From assembly GCA_018449715.1 (NCBI GenBank), contig JAAVVA010000001.1, positions 1,426,001 through 1,490,000 on the forward strand: DNA of 64,000 nt, written 5' to 3'. Below the pieces are notes generated by a model that did not search any database, was not told the DNA's origin, and was given only the letters and a program-made list of their open reading frames with translations. How positions within the stretch are numbered: the first letter of the stretch is position 1; the number at the start of each line of letters is the position of its first letter. Positions 54,358-64,000 of this stretch are shown here, one piece after another. The DNA comes from Acidobacteriaceae bacterium dw_441. GTDB taxonomy: Bacteria; Acidobacteriota; Terriglobia; Terriglobales; Acidobacteriaceae. Made by a program: the position numbers and the translations under genes.

Positions 54358-55524
54358 TTAGAAGATCTGGAAATTGACCTCGACGTTCAGCTCCACCAGA
54401 ACCGGCTTCCCGTTCTCCTGAGCGGGGCGGAAGCGATACTGCTTCACCGCCTCGACGGCCTTCTCGTCCAGTCCCATGCCGACGCCGCGAAGCACGCGCA
54501 CGTGGCTGGGAAGACCGTTGGTATCCACCCACAGGTTCACCAGCACGTTGCCCGCGACCTTGGCCTTGCGGGCCTCCTCCGAGAACTCCGGATCGACCGA
54601 GTAGATCAGCTGAGGAGCGGAAACGCCGCCACCGATACGCCTCGGTCCGCCGCCCGTATTTCCGCCCGAGCCCGGCCCGATGCCCGAGCCATGACCGGAG
54701 CCGAGTCCTGTACCAGAGCCGTTGCCCATCGACATGCCCACGATCGGCGAGTTCGCCACACCGATCTGAGGCAGGCTGCTGGCCATGTGAACGTCCTTCT
54801 GGACCTCCACCGTTGGCTCAATCTTGATCTTCGGGTCCTGCAGCGGAGGAGCCTTCGGCGGAACGATCTGCTGCTCCGAAAACTTCGGAGGCGTTCCCTT
54901 CGTCACCGGGGTCGGTCCGCGCTGTCCGCCGCCACCGCCCATCGACTGCGTCTTCGGCGGAGCCAGCGGAGGAAGATCGATGTGCGTCAGCTCCGGAAGC
55001 TGCTTCGACACCGGCGCGGCGAGGGGAATCTTCTTGTGCAGTACCCATGCGAGCAGAAGGATCAGCAGGCCATAGATCACGATGGCCGATCCGGTCGCCG
55101 CGGGATTCTGCTTCGTCGCCAGCAGATCCTTCACCGGGATCGGCTGCGACTCCAGCACCAGCGGGGGCAGCTTCTTCGGGAAGAAGGCGTCGAGGATGCT
55201 GTTCTTCAGAGAGGCGAAGATGCCTTCGTCCTCAATGACCAGGTCGCTCTCCACCGGCTTCGATTCCAGTGTCAGCGGGGCCTGTTTGACGGGGTTGAAG
55301 AGGTCGCGCAGGTTTCCCGCGAGCGAAGCCCACATGGAGCCTTCGGTCTCTTCATTCAGCTTTGGAGCCTCCGCCGCCGGGGGCAGCGTGTTAATTCCAT
55401 CGTCCCGGGAGTCGTCATCCGGTGTGTTCAACCAAGTATTTGCCATTAAGCTGCTTTGCCTCGACGGTGACCGGGCGTCTCCGCTCCTGCCTCCGGCTTC
55501 CTTGGGAAATCGCACATCTCCCAT
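54358..55524 (-). CDS. TonB-family energy transducer with a long cytoplasmic N-terminus
   Basis: TonB transmits proton-motive energy to outer-membrane receptors. There is one membrane segment (about 145-162, SAIVIYGLLILLLAWVL), then a Pro-rich periplasmic part, Gly-rich stretches (for example GGGGGQRG and the G/S/N run about 250-300), and a C-terminal TonB domain (about 305-388, YSVDPEFSEEARKAKVAGNVLV). About 140 residues precede the membrane helix, far more than in classical TonB. They contain two similar units, NLRDLFNPVKQAPLTLESKP and SILDAFFPKKLPPLVLESQP. The start at 55524 has AGGAG close by; an ATG at 55446 is an alternative. It is divergent from ileS. Confidence 0.88.
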   Translation of the reverse strand: MGDVRFPKEAGGRSGDARSPSRQSSLMANTWLNTPDDDSRDDGINTLPPAAEAPKLNEETEGSMWASLAGNLRDLFNPVKQAPLTLESKPVESDLVIEDEGIFASLKNSILDAFFPKKLPPLVLESQPIPVKDLLATKQNPAATGSAIVIYGLLILLLAWVLHKKIPLAAPVSKQLPELTHIDLPPLAPPKTQSMGGGGGQRGPTPVTKGTPPKFSEQQIVPPKAPPLQDPKIKIEPTVEVQKDVHMASSLPQIGVANSPIVGMSMGNGSGTGLGSGHGSGIGPGSGGNTGGGPRRIGGGVSAPQLIYSVDPEFSEEARKAKVAGNVLVNLWVDTNGLPSHVRVLRGVGMGLDEKAVEAVKQYRFRPAQENGKPVLVELNVEVNFQIF

Positions 55525-55734
55525 TCACTCCTACCGGTCTAATAGCCGGTTCACTTTAATGTCGTACTGCGAAGGCAGGGCAACTGGCTCCGGAGACATT
55601 TTACTAAGTTTCGCCTTCGACTGCTCGTCTGATTGGACGCAACTACCTCCCGGTTTGTCTCTTCGCTCTCTGCAACTTCCCGTTGCATCTTTGTGCACGC
55701 CCGCCGACGCACCGCACAGCGCATTCCACCCGGA

Positions 55735-55740
55735 TACAAT
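55735..55740 (+). promoter_or_regulatory. Candidate -10 box of the ileS-lspA operon
   Basis: TACAAT 42 nt before the ileS ATG would give a leader of roughly 36 nt that carries AAGAGG as ribosome-binding site. No good -35 hexamer is seen. Confidence 0.4.
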
Positions 55741-55782
55741 AGACCTTTGGCGTACTGCCTGAAAGGCCAGCAAGAGGAATAG

Positions 55783-58686
55783 ATGCCGGAAGCAACCGAG
55801 ACCAAGACGCACACGACCGAGACGAAGCCCCTGAAGTCGACCCTGAACCTGCCCCAGACCGCCTTTGCCATGAAGGCCAACCTCCCGGTCAACGAGCCCA
55901 TTCGTCTGGAGGCGTGGCAGCAGCAGGACATCTACGGCCAGATTCGCGCCGCGCGCTCCGGCGCTCCGAAGTACATCCTGCACGATGGCCCGCCCTATGC
56001 CAACGGAGCCATCCACCTGGGACACGCGCTGAACAAGTGCATCAAGGACTTCGTCGTCAAGACGAAGACGATGGCGGGGTACGACGCGCCCTACGTCCCC
56101 GGCTGGGACTGCCACGGCCTGCCCATCGAGATCAAGGTCGACGAGCAGCTTGGCCGCAAGAAGCTGGAGATGGACCCCCTCGCCGTCCGCAAGGCCTGCC
56201 GCGAGTACGCCCAGAAGTACGTCGACCTGCAACGCTCGCAGTTCGAGCGCATCGGCGTCTTCGGCCGCTGGCAGAACCCCTACCTCACGATGTCGCTGCC
56301 CTATGAGGCCTCCATCGTCGAAACCTTTTATGAATTCTTCGAGAAGGGCTTCGTCTACAAGGGCCTGAAGCCCGTCTACTGGTGCATCCACGACAAGACC
56401 GCCCTCGCCGAGGCCGAGATCGAGTACGAGATGCACGTCTCGCCCTCCATCTACGTGCGCTACGCTCTCACCAGCGACGCCGCGGCCATCGACCCTGCGC
56501 TCGCCGGTCTGCCGGTCTACACGATCATCTGGACGACCACCCCGTGGACGCTTCCCGCCTCGCTCGCCGTGGCCTTCAACCCCGAGCTTGAGTACGTCGC
56601 GCTGAAGAACACCGACGGCAACGTCTACATCATCGCCGACGCTCTCGCCGCGAAGACCCGCGAGGCCTGCAACCTTCCCGACGCCGTCGAGATCGCCCGC
56701 TTCCCCGGAACGCAGCTCGACCGCGTGACCTTCCGGCACCCCTTCCTCGACCGCGAGATCCTCGGCGTCAACGCCGACTACGTCACCACCGAACAGGGCA
56801 CCGGAGCCGTCCACACCGCTCCCGCCCACGGCGTCGACGACTTCGCCACCGGCACCCGCTACGGTCTCCCGCAGACCTGCAACGTCGATGCCGCCGGACG
56901 CATCCGCAACGGTCTGCCCGAGTACGACGGCCTGCAGGTCTTCAAGGCCAACCCGGTCATCATCGACCTGGTCGCCTCGCGCGGAGCCCTGATGGGCAGG
57001 AGCGACATCAACCACTCCTACCCGCACTGCTGGCGCTGCCACAACCCCGTCATCTTCCGCGCCACCGAGCAGTGGTTCATCTCGATGGAGACGCCGATGA
57101 CCGCGCCCGACGGAAGCCCAACGACCTTCCGCCAGCGCACGCTCGACGAGATCGCCACCGTCAAGTGGGACCCCTCGTGGGGACAGGATCGCATCTCCAA
57201 CATGATCGCCACGCGGCCCGACTGGACCATCTCGCGCCAGCGCATCTGGGGCGTTCCCATCGCGGTCTTCATGTGCGAGAAGTGCCACACCCCGCTCAAC
57301 GATCCCGAGATCAACAAGAGCATCGTGGAGCTGTTCCACAAGGAAGGAGCCGACGCCTGGTACGCCCACGACGTCTCCGCTCTTCTTCCCACCGGAACCT
57401 CCTGCGCCTCCTGCAGCTCGACCGAGTTCCGCAAGGAGATGGACATTCTCGATGTGTGGTTCGAGTCCGGCGCAAGCTGGCACGCCGTCCTCGACGTCGA
57501 GCCGGAGCTGCACTGGCCCGCCGACCTCTACACCGAGGGCGGAGACCAGCACCGAGGCTGGTTCCACTCCTCTATATTGACGTCGGTCGCGGTGCGCGGG
57601 AAGGCACCGTACAAGATGGTCGCGACCTCCGGCTGGACGCTCGACGAGCAGGGCCGCGCCTTTTCAAAGAGCCTCGGGAATGGGGTTGACCCAGTAGACA
57701 TCGCCAAGCGCCTCGGCGGCGAGATCGTCCGCCTCTGGGTCGCCTCGGTCGACTTCCGCGAGGACGTCGCCGCCAGCGAAAACCTGATGCAGCGCGTCAG
57801 CGACAACTACCGCAAGCTGCGCAACACCTTCCGGTTTCTGCTCGGCAACCTGCACGACTTCGACCCGGCCACCAACGCCGTGCGCGACTTCGCGCAGCTC
57901 GAGCCCCTGGACCAGTACATCCTCGCCAAGCTCGCCGATCTGGATAAAAAAATCCGCAAGGCCTACGACGAGTTCGAGTTCCACCGCGCCTATCACTCGC
58001 TGAACGAGTTCATCAACACCGACCTGAGCGCGCTCTACCTCGACGTCCTCAAGGACCGCCTCTACACCTTCGCGCCCAACGCGCCCGCACGCCGCTCGGC
58101 ACAGACGGCCATGTGGCACATCGCCGAGACCCTCACCCGCCTCGTCGCCCCCATCCTCAGCTTCACGGCGGAAGAGGTGTGGCAGTCGCTCCCGAAGGTC
58201 GAGAACCGCGAAGCCAGCGTGCATCTCGCGCTCTTCCCCGCCCTCTCGGAGATCGTCCCGACGGATACAACTGATCTCTTACAGAAATGGACGATATTGC
58301 TTGAAATCCGAGATTTGGTACTCAAGCAGTTGGAGATCCAGCGAAACGAAAAAGTTATCGGAAAATCGCTTGGTGCGTTCGTGGAGCTTGAACCACATAC
58401 CAATCGGCCAGATTTTATAGAAGCACTGAAGATGCCCTCAGAGCAGCTAGCTGAACTCTTCAATGTTTCAAGAGTTCATGTGCAGCCATACTCTTCTAAT
58501 CCAGACTATGCTGCACCTCTCATTGTTTTAGTCGGACCGATGACGAATACTCCACAATGCGCTCGTTGCTGGCGGCATGTATCAGATGTTGGCGATGAAG
58601 CCAATTACCCCACCGTCTGTCTGCGTTGCGCCGAGGCCCTCGACGCCATCGAGTATCCTGCCTACACCGCCGCACCCACCACGTAA
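55783..58686 (+). CDS. ileS: Isoleucyl-tRNA synthetase
   Basis: IleRS charges tRNA-Ile and edits valine. The HIGH motif is HLGH at 78-81. The KMSKS loop reads AFSKS (626-630), so Met is replaced by Phe. The editing CP1 domain includes TTPWTLPASLAV. The C-terminal zinc module is CARCWRH...CLRCAEA. At 967 aa it is a bacterial-type enzyme. From about 58262 to 58600 (residues about 827-940) base composition and codon use shift sharply to AT-rich codons while the frame stays open (see findings). LspA follows 23 bp downstream, probably cotranscribed. Confidence 0.96.
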   Translation: MPEATETKTHTTETKPLKSTLNLPQTAFAMKANLPVNEPIRLEAWQQQDIYGQIRAARSGAPKYILHDGPPYANGAIHLGHALNKCIKDFVVKTKTMAGYDAPYVPGWDCHGLPIEIKVDEQLGRKKLEMDPLAVRKACREYAQKYVDLQRSQFERIGVFGRWQNPYLTMSLPYEASIVETFYEFFEKGFVYKGLKPVYWCIHDKTALAEAEIEYEMHVSPSIYVRYALTSDAAAIDPALAGLPVYTIIWTTTPWTLPASLAVAFNPELEYVALKNTDGNVYIIADALAAKTREACNLPDAVEIARFPGTQLDRVTFRHPFLDREILGVNADYVTTEQGTGAVHTAPAHGVDDFATGTRYGLPQTCNVDAAGRIRNGLPEYDGLQVFKANPVIIDLVASRGALMGRSDINHSYPHCWRCHNPVIFRATEQWFISMETPMTAPDGSPTTFRQRTLDEIATVKWDPSWGQDRISNMIATRPDWTISRQRIWGVPIAVFMCEKCHTPLNDPEINKSIVELFHKEGADAWYAHDVSALLPTGTSCASCSSTEFRKEMDILDVWFESGASWHAVLDVEPELHWPADLYTEGGDQHRGWFHSSILTSVAVRGKAPYKMVATSGWTLDEQGRAFSKSLGNGVDPVDIAKRLGGEIVRLWVASVDFREDVAASENLMQRVSDNYRKLRNTFRFLLGNLHDFDPATNAVRDFAQLEPLDQYILAKLADLDKKIRKAYDEFEFHRAYHSLNEFINTDLSALYLDVLKDRLYTFAPNAPARRSAQTAMWHIAETLTRLVAPILSFTAEEVWQSLPKVENREASVHLALFPALSEIVPTDTTDLLQKWTILLEIRDLVLKQLEIQRNEKVIGKSLGAFVELEPHTNRPDFIEALKMPSEQLAELFNVSRVHVQPYSSNPDYAAPLIVLVGPMTNTPQCARCWRHVSDVGDEANYPTVCLRCAEALDAIEYPAYTAAPTT

Positions 58687-58709
58687 GCCAGAGGAGAAAG
58701 ACCAGACCG

Positions 58710-59267
58710 ATGTCCGAGCGTTACGAGTACCCTCCGACCGAGTTCGATCCGAAGCCCCGCCCGTCTTCTAACGGGCGGCGGCTCTACTTCCCTCTTCTGC
58801 TGGCGCTTTCTGCGGCCATCGCGATCTTCGACCACATCACCAAGAAGTTCATCGTGCATCACATGCCGGTGGGCCGCTCGCACACGGTCATCCCTGGCAT
58901 CCTGAACATCACGCACGTCCTGAACACCGGCGCGGCCTTCAGCTTCATGGCCGATTCGACCTCGCCCGACATGGTCCGGCGCGGTCTCATCCTCTTCTCG
59001 GTCGCGGCCGTCCTGATCGTGGGAGTCATGCTGCTCCGCAGCTGCCGCTGCCTGAACTTCACCTGCCTCGCGCTGGCGCTGATCCTCGGCGGAGCCGTCG
59101 GCAACCTCTACGATCGCATCGTCTATCACTACGTGATCGACTTCATCGGCTTCCACCTCGGACCCTACCACTGGCCCGACTTCAACTTCGCCGACTCGGC
59201 CATCGTCATCGGAGCCTGCCTCCTGATGATCGAGATCATCCGCCCCCAGCCCGAATCAACGGTTTAG
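58710..59267 (+). CDS. lspA: Lipoprotein signal peptidase (signal peptidase II)
   Basis: LspA removes signal peptides from diacylated prolipoproteins in the inner membrane. The catalytic aspartates are D135 in GNLYDR and D162 in FNFADS. The NTGAAFS and DHITK motifs are also present. Four membrane segments are visible. The 185-aa protein has a soluble N-terminus of about 25 residues. The ATG at 58710 was chosen over upstream in-frame starts because it follows GAGGAG and starts after the ileS stop. It follows ileS as in many bacteria. Confidence 0.94.
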   Translation: MSERYEYPPTEFDPKPRPSSNGRRLYFPLLLALSAAIAIFDHITKKFIVHHMPVGRSHTVIPGILNITHVLNTGAAFSFMADSTSPDMVRRGLILFSVAAVLIVGVMLLRSCRCLNFTCLALALILGGAVGNLYDRIVYHYVIDFIGFHLGPYHWPDFNFADSAIVIGACLLMIEIIRPQPESTV

Positions 59268-59293
59268 ATCGAAGCTAGGTCTCGCTCTAAACC
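59259..59293. terminator. Weak hairpin between convergent lspA and the NmrA-like gene
   Basis: CGGTTTAG (59259-59266) and CTAAACCG (59286-59293) are perfect 8-bp inverted repeats and include the end of lspA. The loop is 19 nt and there is no T-run, so termination is uncertain. Confidence 0.35.
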
Positions 59294-59300
59294 GACAGCT

Positions 59301-60161
59301 CTACCTCGTGCTCTGGGCAAGCTCCTGGAAGAAACCTTTCAGCCCTCGCGGCTCACGTTCCAGCACCGCCCGCAGAACCACAGCATTCCCTCCGGGGAAG
59401 CCATGCTGGTCATAGTCCTCGTACATCACCCGCAGACCATCCCGCGTCGGCCCCTCCGGTATCCGGGCCGTCGCGGCCCATTCATCGAACGAAACATTCC
59501 TGGCCTCGATCCTCCGCCCCAGCACCTCCGACATGATCGCCGTCAACTCTACCCGGCTGAGCATTCCCGGCGCGCACAGCTCAAACGTTCCATAGTCCAG
59601 CCTGTCGGTGCTCAGGGCAATCGCCGCAGCTTCGGCCACATCCCGATAGTCCACATAGCTGGCCTTAACCTTGGCCGAATAAGGCAGGGTAAAACTCCCC
59701 TTCTCCACCACCTCTTTCCACCCGCCCTGAAGCGTCTGCATAAACATCGTCGGCTGCAGAATCGTAAACACCAGCCCCGACTCGCACAAAGCCTCCTCCA
59801 CCGGGAGCTTCGCCGCGTGGTTCTTCAGCTTCGTGACCGACGGATGGATCACGCCTGAAAACGTAAACTTACGCACTCCTGCCTCCACCGCCGCCTGGAC
59901 CATCGAGACCCCAAGTTTCGCCTCATTTGCCGCGAACGCCGGATTGATGTGAAACGCCCCCTCCACTCCCTTCGCCGCACGGACCAGGCTCCCACGGTCC
60001 TCCAGGTCGCCGACGACGACCTCATCCGCCCCGTGTCTTCGCACCTCATCTTCTTTCCCGGCATCACGAATCAATGCCCGCACCGTAGCTCCACGCCTCT
60101 TCAACTCGGGCACCACCAACCCCGCGAACTTTCCGCCCGCACCCACCATCAGAACCTTCAT
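59301..60161 (-). CDS. NmrA/HSCARG-like NAD(P)-binding SDR protein
   Basis: This is an atypical extended SDR. The N-terminal nucleotide motif is MVGAGGKFAGLVVPEL, close to the G-x-x-G-x-x-G pattern, followed by LIRDAGKEDEV and DLEDRGSL. The FSGVIHPSV and ILQPTMFMQ segments are typical of NmrA-like proteins, which bind NAD(P) as sensors or reduce quinones. The 286-aa frame begins at 60161 with GGGAGGCGGG upstream. The open frame continues far past this start through uvrA, but that part is the antisense shadow of uvrA. Confidence 0.87.
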   Translation of the reverse strand: MKVLMVGAGGKFAGLVVPELKRRGATVRALIRDAGKEDEVRRHGADEVVVGDLEDRGSLVRAAKGVEGAFHINPAFAANEAKLGVSMVQAAVEAGVRKFTFSGVIHPSVTKLKNHAAKLPVEEALCESGLVFTILQPTMFMQTLQGGWKEVVEKGSFTLPYSAKVKASYVDYRDVAEAAAIALSTDRLDYGTFELCAPGMLSRVELTAIMSEVLGRRIEARNVSFDEWAATARIPEGPTRDGLRVMYEDYDQHGFPGGNAVVLRAVLEREPRGLKGFFQELAQSTR

Positions 60162-60302
60162 CCCGCCTCCCCCGAGTCGCAACGCTCGTCCCATGTAAGA
60201 TGCCGATTCGATCCTGGCGTAAACCTCGCTCCCCTTCGGAAACCTTCCGATCCTGATTAATTCGCACTTCCGGCCCGAATGCCTGAAAATAGAAGTTTGG
60301 CT

Positions 60303-63350
<3,048 letters not shown>

Positions 63351-63739
63351 GCCGTCGTTCTGCCTCTTATTCCGTTACGAGATTCTTCGCTCCGTCATTC
63401 TGAGCGCAGCGAAGAATCTCAGTATTTCGCTGGTACCGCCCAGACATCACCCTTCGTCACACCCCATCAAGCTTGTCATTCCGCAGCGCAGCGGAGGAAT
63501 CTGCTTCGTTTTGCAGAATTCCCCGCAGCATCACAAACTCCGACCCTTTCACAAATTGTCATCCTGAGCATGAGCCTTTCGCCGTCTTATCGCGAAGAGG
63601 CTGCGGTTCCACTGCCTATCGATGCAGAGAGTCAAACATCCTGCAACGAAAGCGGATTCCTTCGCTTCGCTACGGAATGACAAGTTCAATAGATAGGGGA
63701 GCGGGGCGAAATAGTGGCGGGATACAATCCTGCGTACCG
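63351..63739. repeat. 389-bp spacer with a cluster of gtcattctgagc-type repeats
   Basis: No gene is seen here. GAGATTCTTCGCT (63379-63391) and AGCGAAGAATCTC (63408-63420) make a perfect 13-bp stem around gtcattctgagc. Related copies start near 63474 (gtcattccgcagcgcagcgg) and near 63558 (gtcatcctgagcatgag). An inverted copy lies at about 63651-63684 (ggattccttcgcttcgc...ggaatgac). These are dispersed palindromic repeats common in intergenic regions of several bacterial groups. The first unit could also help end uvrA transcription. Confidence 0.7.
63723..63728 (+). promoter_or_regulatory. Candidate -10 box of the partial gene at 63740
   Basis: TACAAT lies 11 nt before the ATG with no Shine-Dalgarno sequence between, again compatible with a very short or absent leader. 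Confidence 0.4.
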
Positions 63740-64000
63740 ATGAGATGCTTCCTCACGACTGCTGCGCTTGTATCGGCTGCGCTCCTGCCCGCTCAATCCC
63801 CGCAGCCCCAGATCGATCTCGACAGCATCGACATCCTCATCCGCCGCCACATCGTCCCTCCCATACAGGAGCCCTGCGTTATCCAGGACTACCTTGGCCC
63901 CTCCGGTGCTGCACGTTACGTCAGCAAGTGCTCCATGCCGGTCCATGTCACCGTCGTGTTTGGGAATGTCGATGACGTCAAGCAGTTCGACCTTGCCCCG
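63740..64000 (+). CDS. Secreted protein, N-terminal part only (runs off the window)
   Basis: An open frame of 87 codons with no stop reaches the right edge. It begins with a signal peptide (MRCFLTTAALVSAALLPAQS). The mature start, QPQIDLDSIDILIRRHIVPP, then contains two cysteines (EPCVIQDYLG and SKCSMPV) and a strand-like segment (HVTVVFGNVDDVK). Family not recognised. The antisense frame here is less convincing because it has no signal peptide or promoter. Confidence 0.55.
   Translation, partial: MRCFLTTAALVSAALLPAQSPQPQIDLDSIDILIRRHIVPPIQEPCVIQDYLGPSGAARYVSKCSMPVHVTVVFGNVDDVKQFDLAP

Noticed and set aside
55531..57567. 678-codon minus-strand frame across ileS and its promoter
   Set aside because: Antisense shadow of ileS with repetitive Val/Asp/Gly composition and no recognisable domain.
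63379..63684. Possible CRISPR array in the repeats after uvrA
   Set aside because: Units differ in sequence, orientation and spacing, and there are no regular spacers or cas genes.

Overview
This is a high-GC, tightly packed stretch of chromosome from a diderm bacterium. It carries LpxD, TonB and a TonB-dependent receptor, TolC, a Wza-type exporter and a Wzi-type outer-membrane protein. The gene mix points to Acidobacteriota, probably class Terriglobia (Granulicella/Edaphobacter/Terriglobus type). Supporting signs are a homodimeric pyruvate dehydrogenase E1, Wzi-family capsule proteins, a PEP-CTERM protein, a TonB with an unusual cytoplasmic extension, CpsB-type phosphatase, and intergenic repeats of the 'gggtgccccat' and 'gtcattctgagc' kind. 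That placement is inference; no rRNA or tRNA gene is visible to confirm it. I find 54 protein genes, one of them cut by the right edge.

Layout. 0-3.5 kb (minus): TolC-like outer-membrane factor, HlyD/EmrA-like adaptor and Dps, with a striking stem that hides the dps ribosome-binding site. 3.7-7.6 kb: Gfo/Idh/MocA oxidoreductase, argJ, and an exported D-threonine-aldolase-like PLP protein. 7.8-11.5 kb: aceE followed by an E1-alpha-like protein that has lost the thiamine-diphosphate motif. 11.5-22.5 kb: an exopolysaccharide locus with Wzi, UDP-xylose synthase, UDP-glucose dehydrogenase, Wzc-like tyrosine autokinase, Wza-like exporter, two glycosyltransferases and a WcaF-like acetyltransferase. 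The matching CpsB phosphatase sits apart at 29.1 kb. 22.5-28.3 kb: lone receiver protein, two-gene ABC importer without a binding protein, half-length AI-2E-type membrane protein, cytoplasmic GH13 amylase. 28.3-37.7 kb: purQ, cpsB, orphan cytochrome oxidase subunit III, a CCA-transferase-like enzyme with a histone-H1-like tail, lpxD, receiver-PAS protein, lipoprotein, aldo/keto reductase, tmk. 37.7-49.4 kb: P450, outer-membrane protein, PEBP, unknown secreted protein, Tat aldo/keto reductase, REPIN-like repeat, mini-catalase, PEP-CTERM protein, Hsp15-like protein, beta-propeller protein, TonB-dependent receptor with palindromic operators. 49.6-64 kb: ArsR-SRPBCC-DoxX operon, holB, membrane protein, tsaC/sua5, CYTH protein, tonB, ileS-lspA, NmrA-like protein, uvrA, a repeat-rich spacer and the start of a secreted protein.

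How genes fit together. Ugd and the UXS-like enzyme give UDP-glucose to UDP-glucuronate to UDP-xylose, so the exported polymer may contain xylose or glucuronate. The autokinase, CpsB phosphatase, Wza and Wzi form the usual chain-length and export control. TonB and the receptor could work together. IleS and LspA are adjacent, as in many bacteria.

Most notable observations: the aceE-linked E1-alpha-like protein without GDG motif; the dps leader stem; a low-GC tract inside the ileS 3' end; lysine/alanine/proline-rich additions on a nucleotidyltransferase and inside UvrA; a hairpin repeat family with a conserved loop and changing stems; and a set of genes whose start codons lie 6-9 nt after a -10-like hexamer with no Shine-Dalgarno sequence, which suggests leaderless transcripts.
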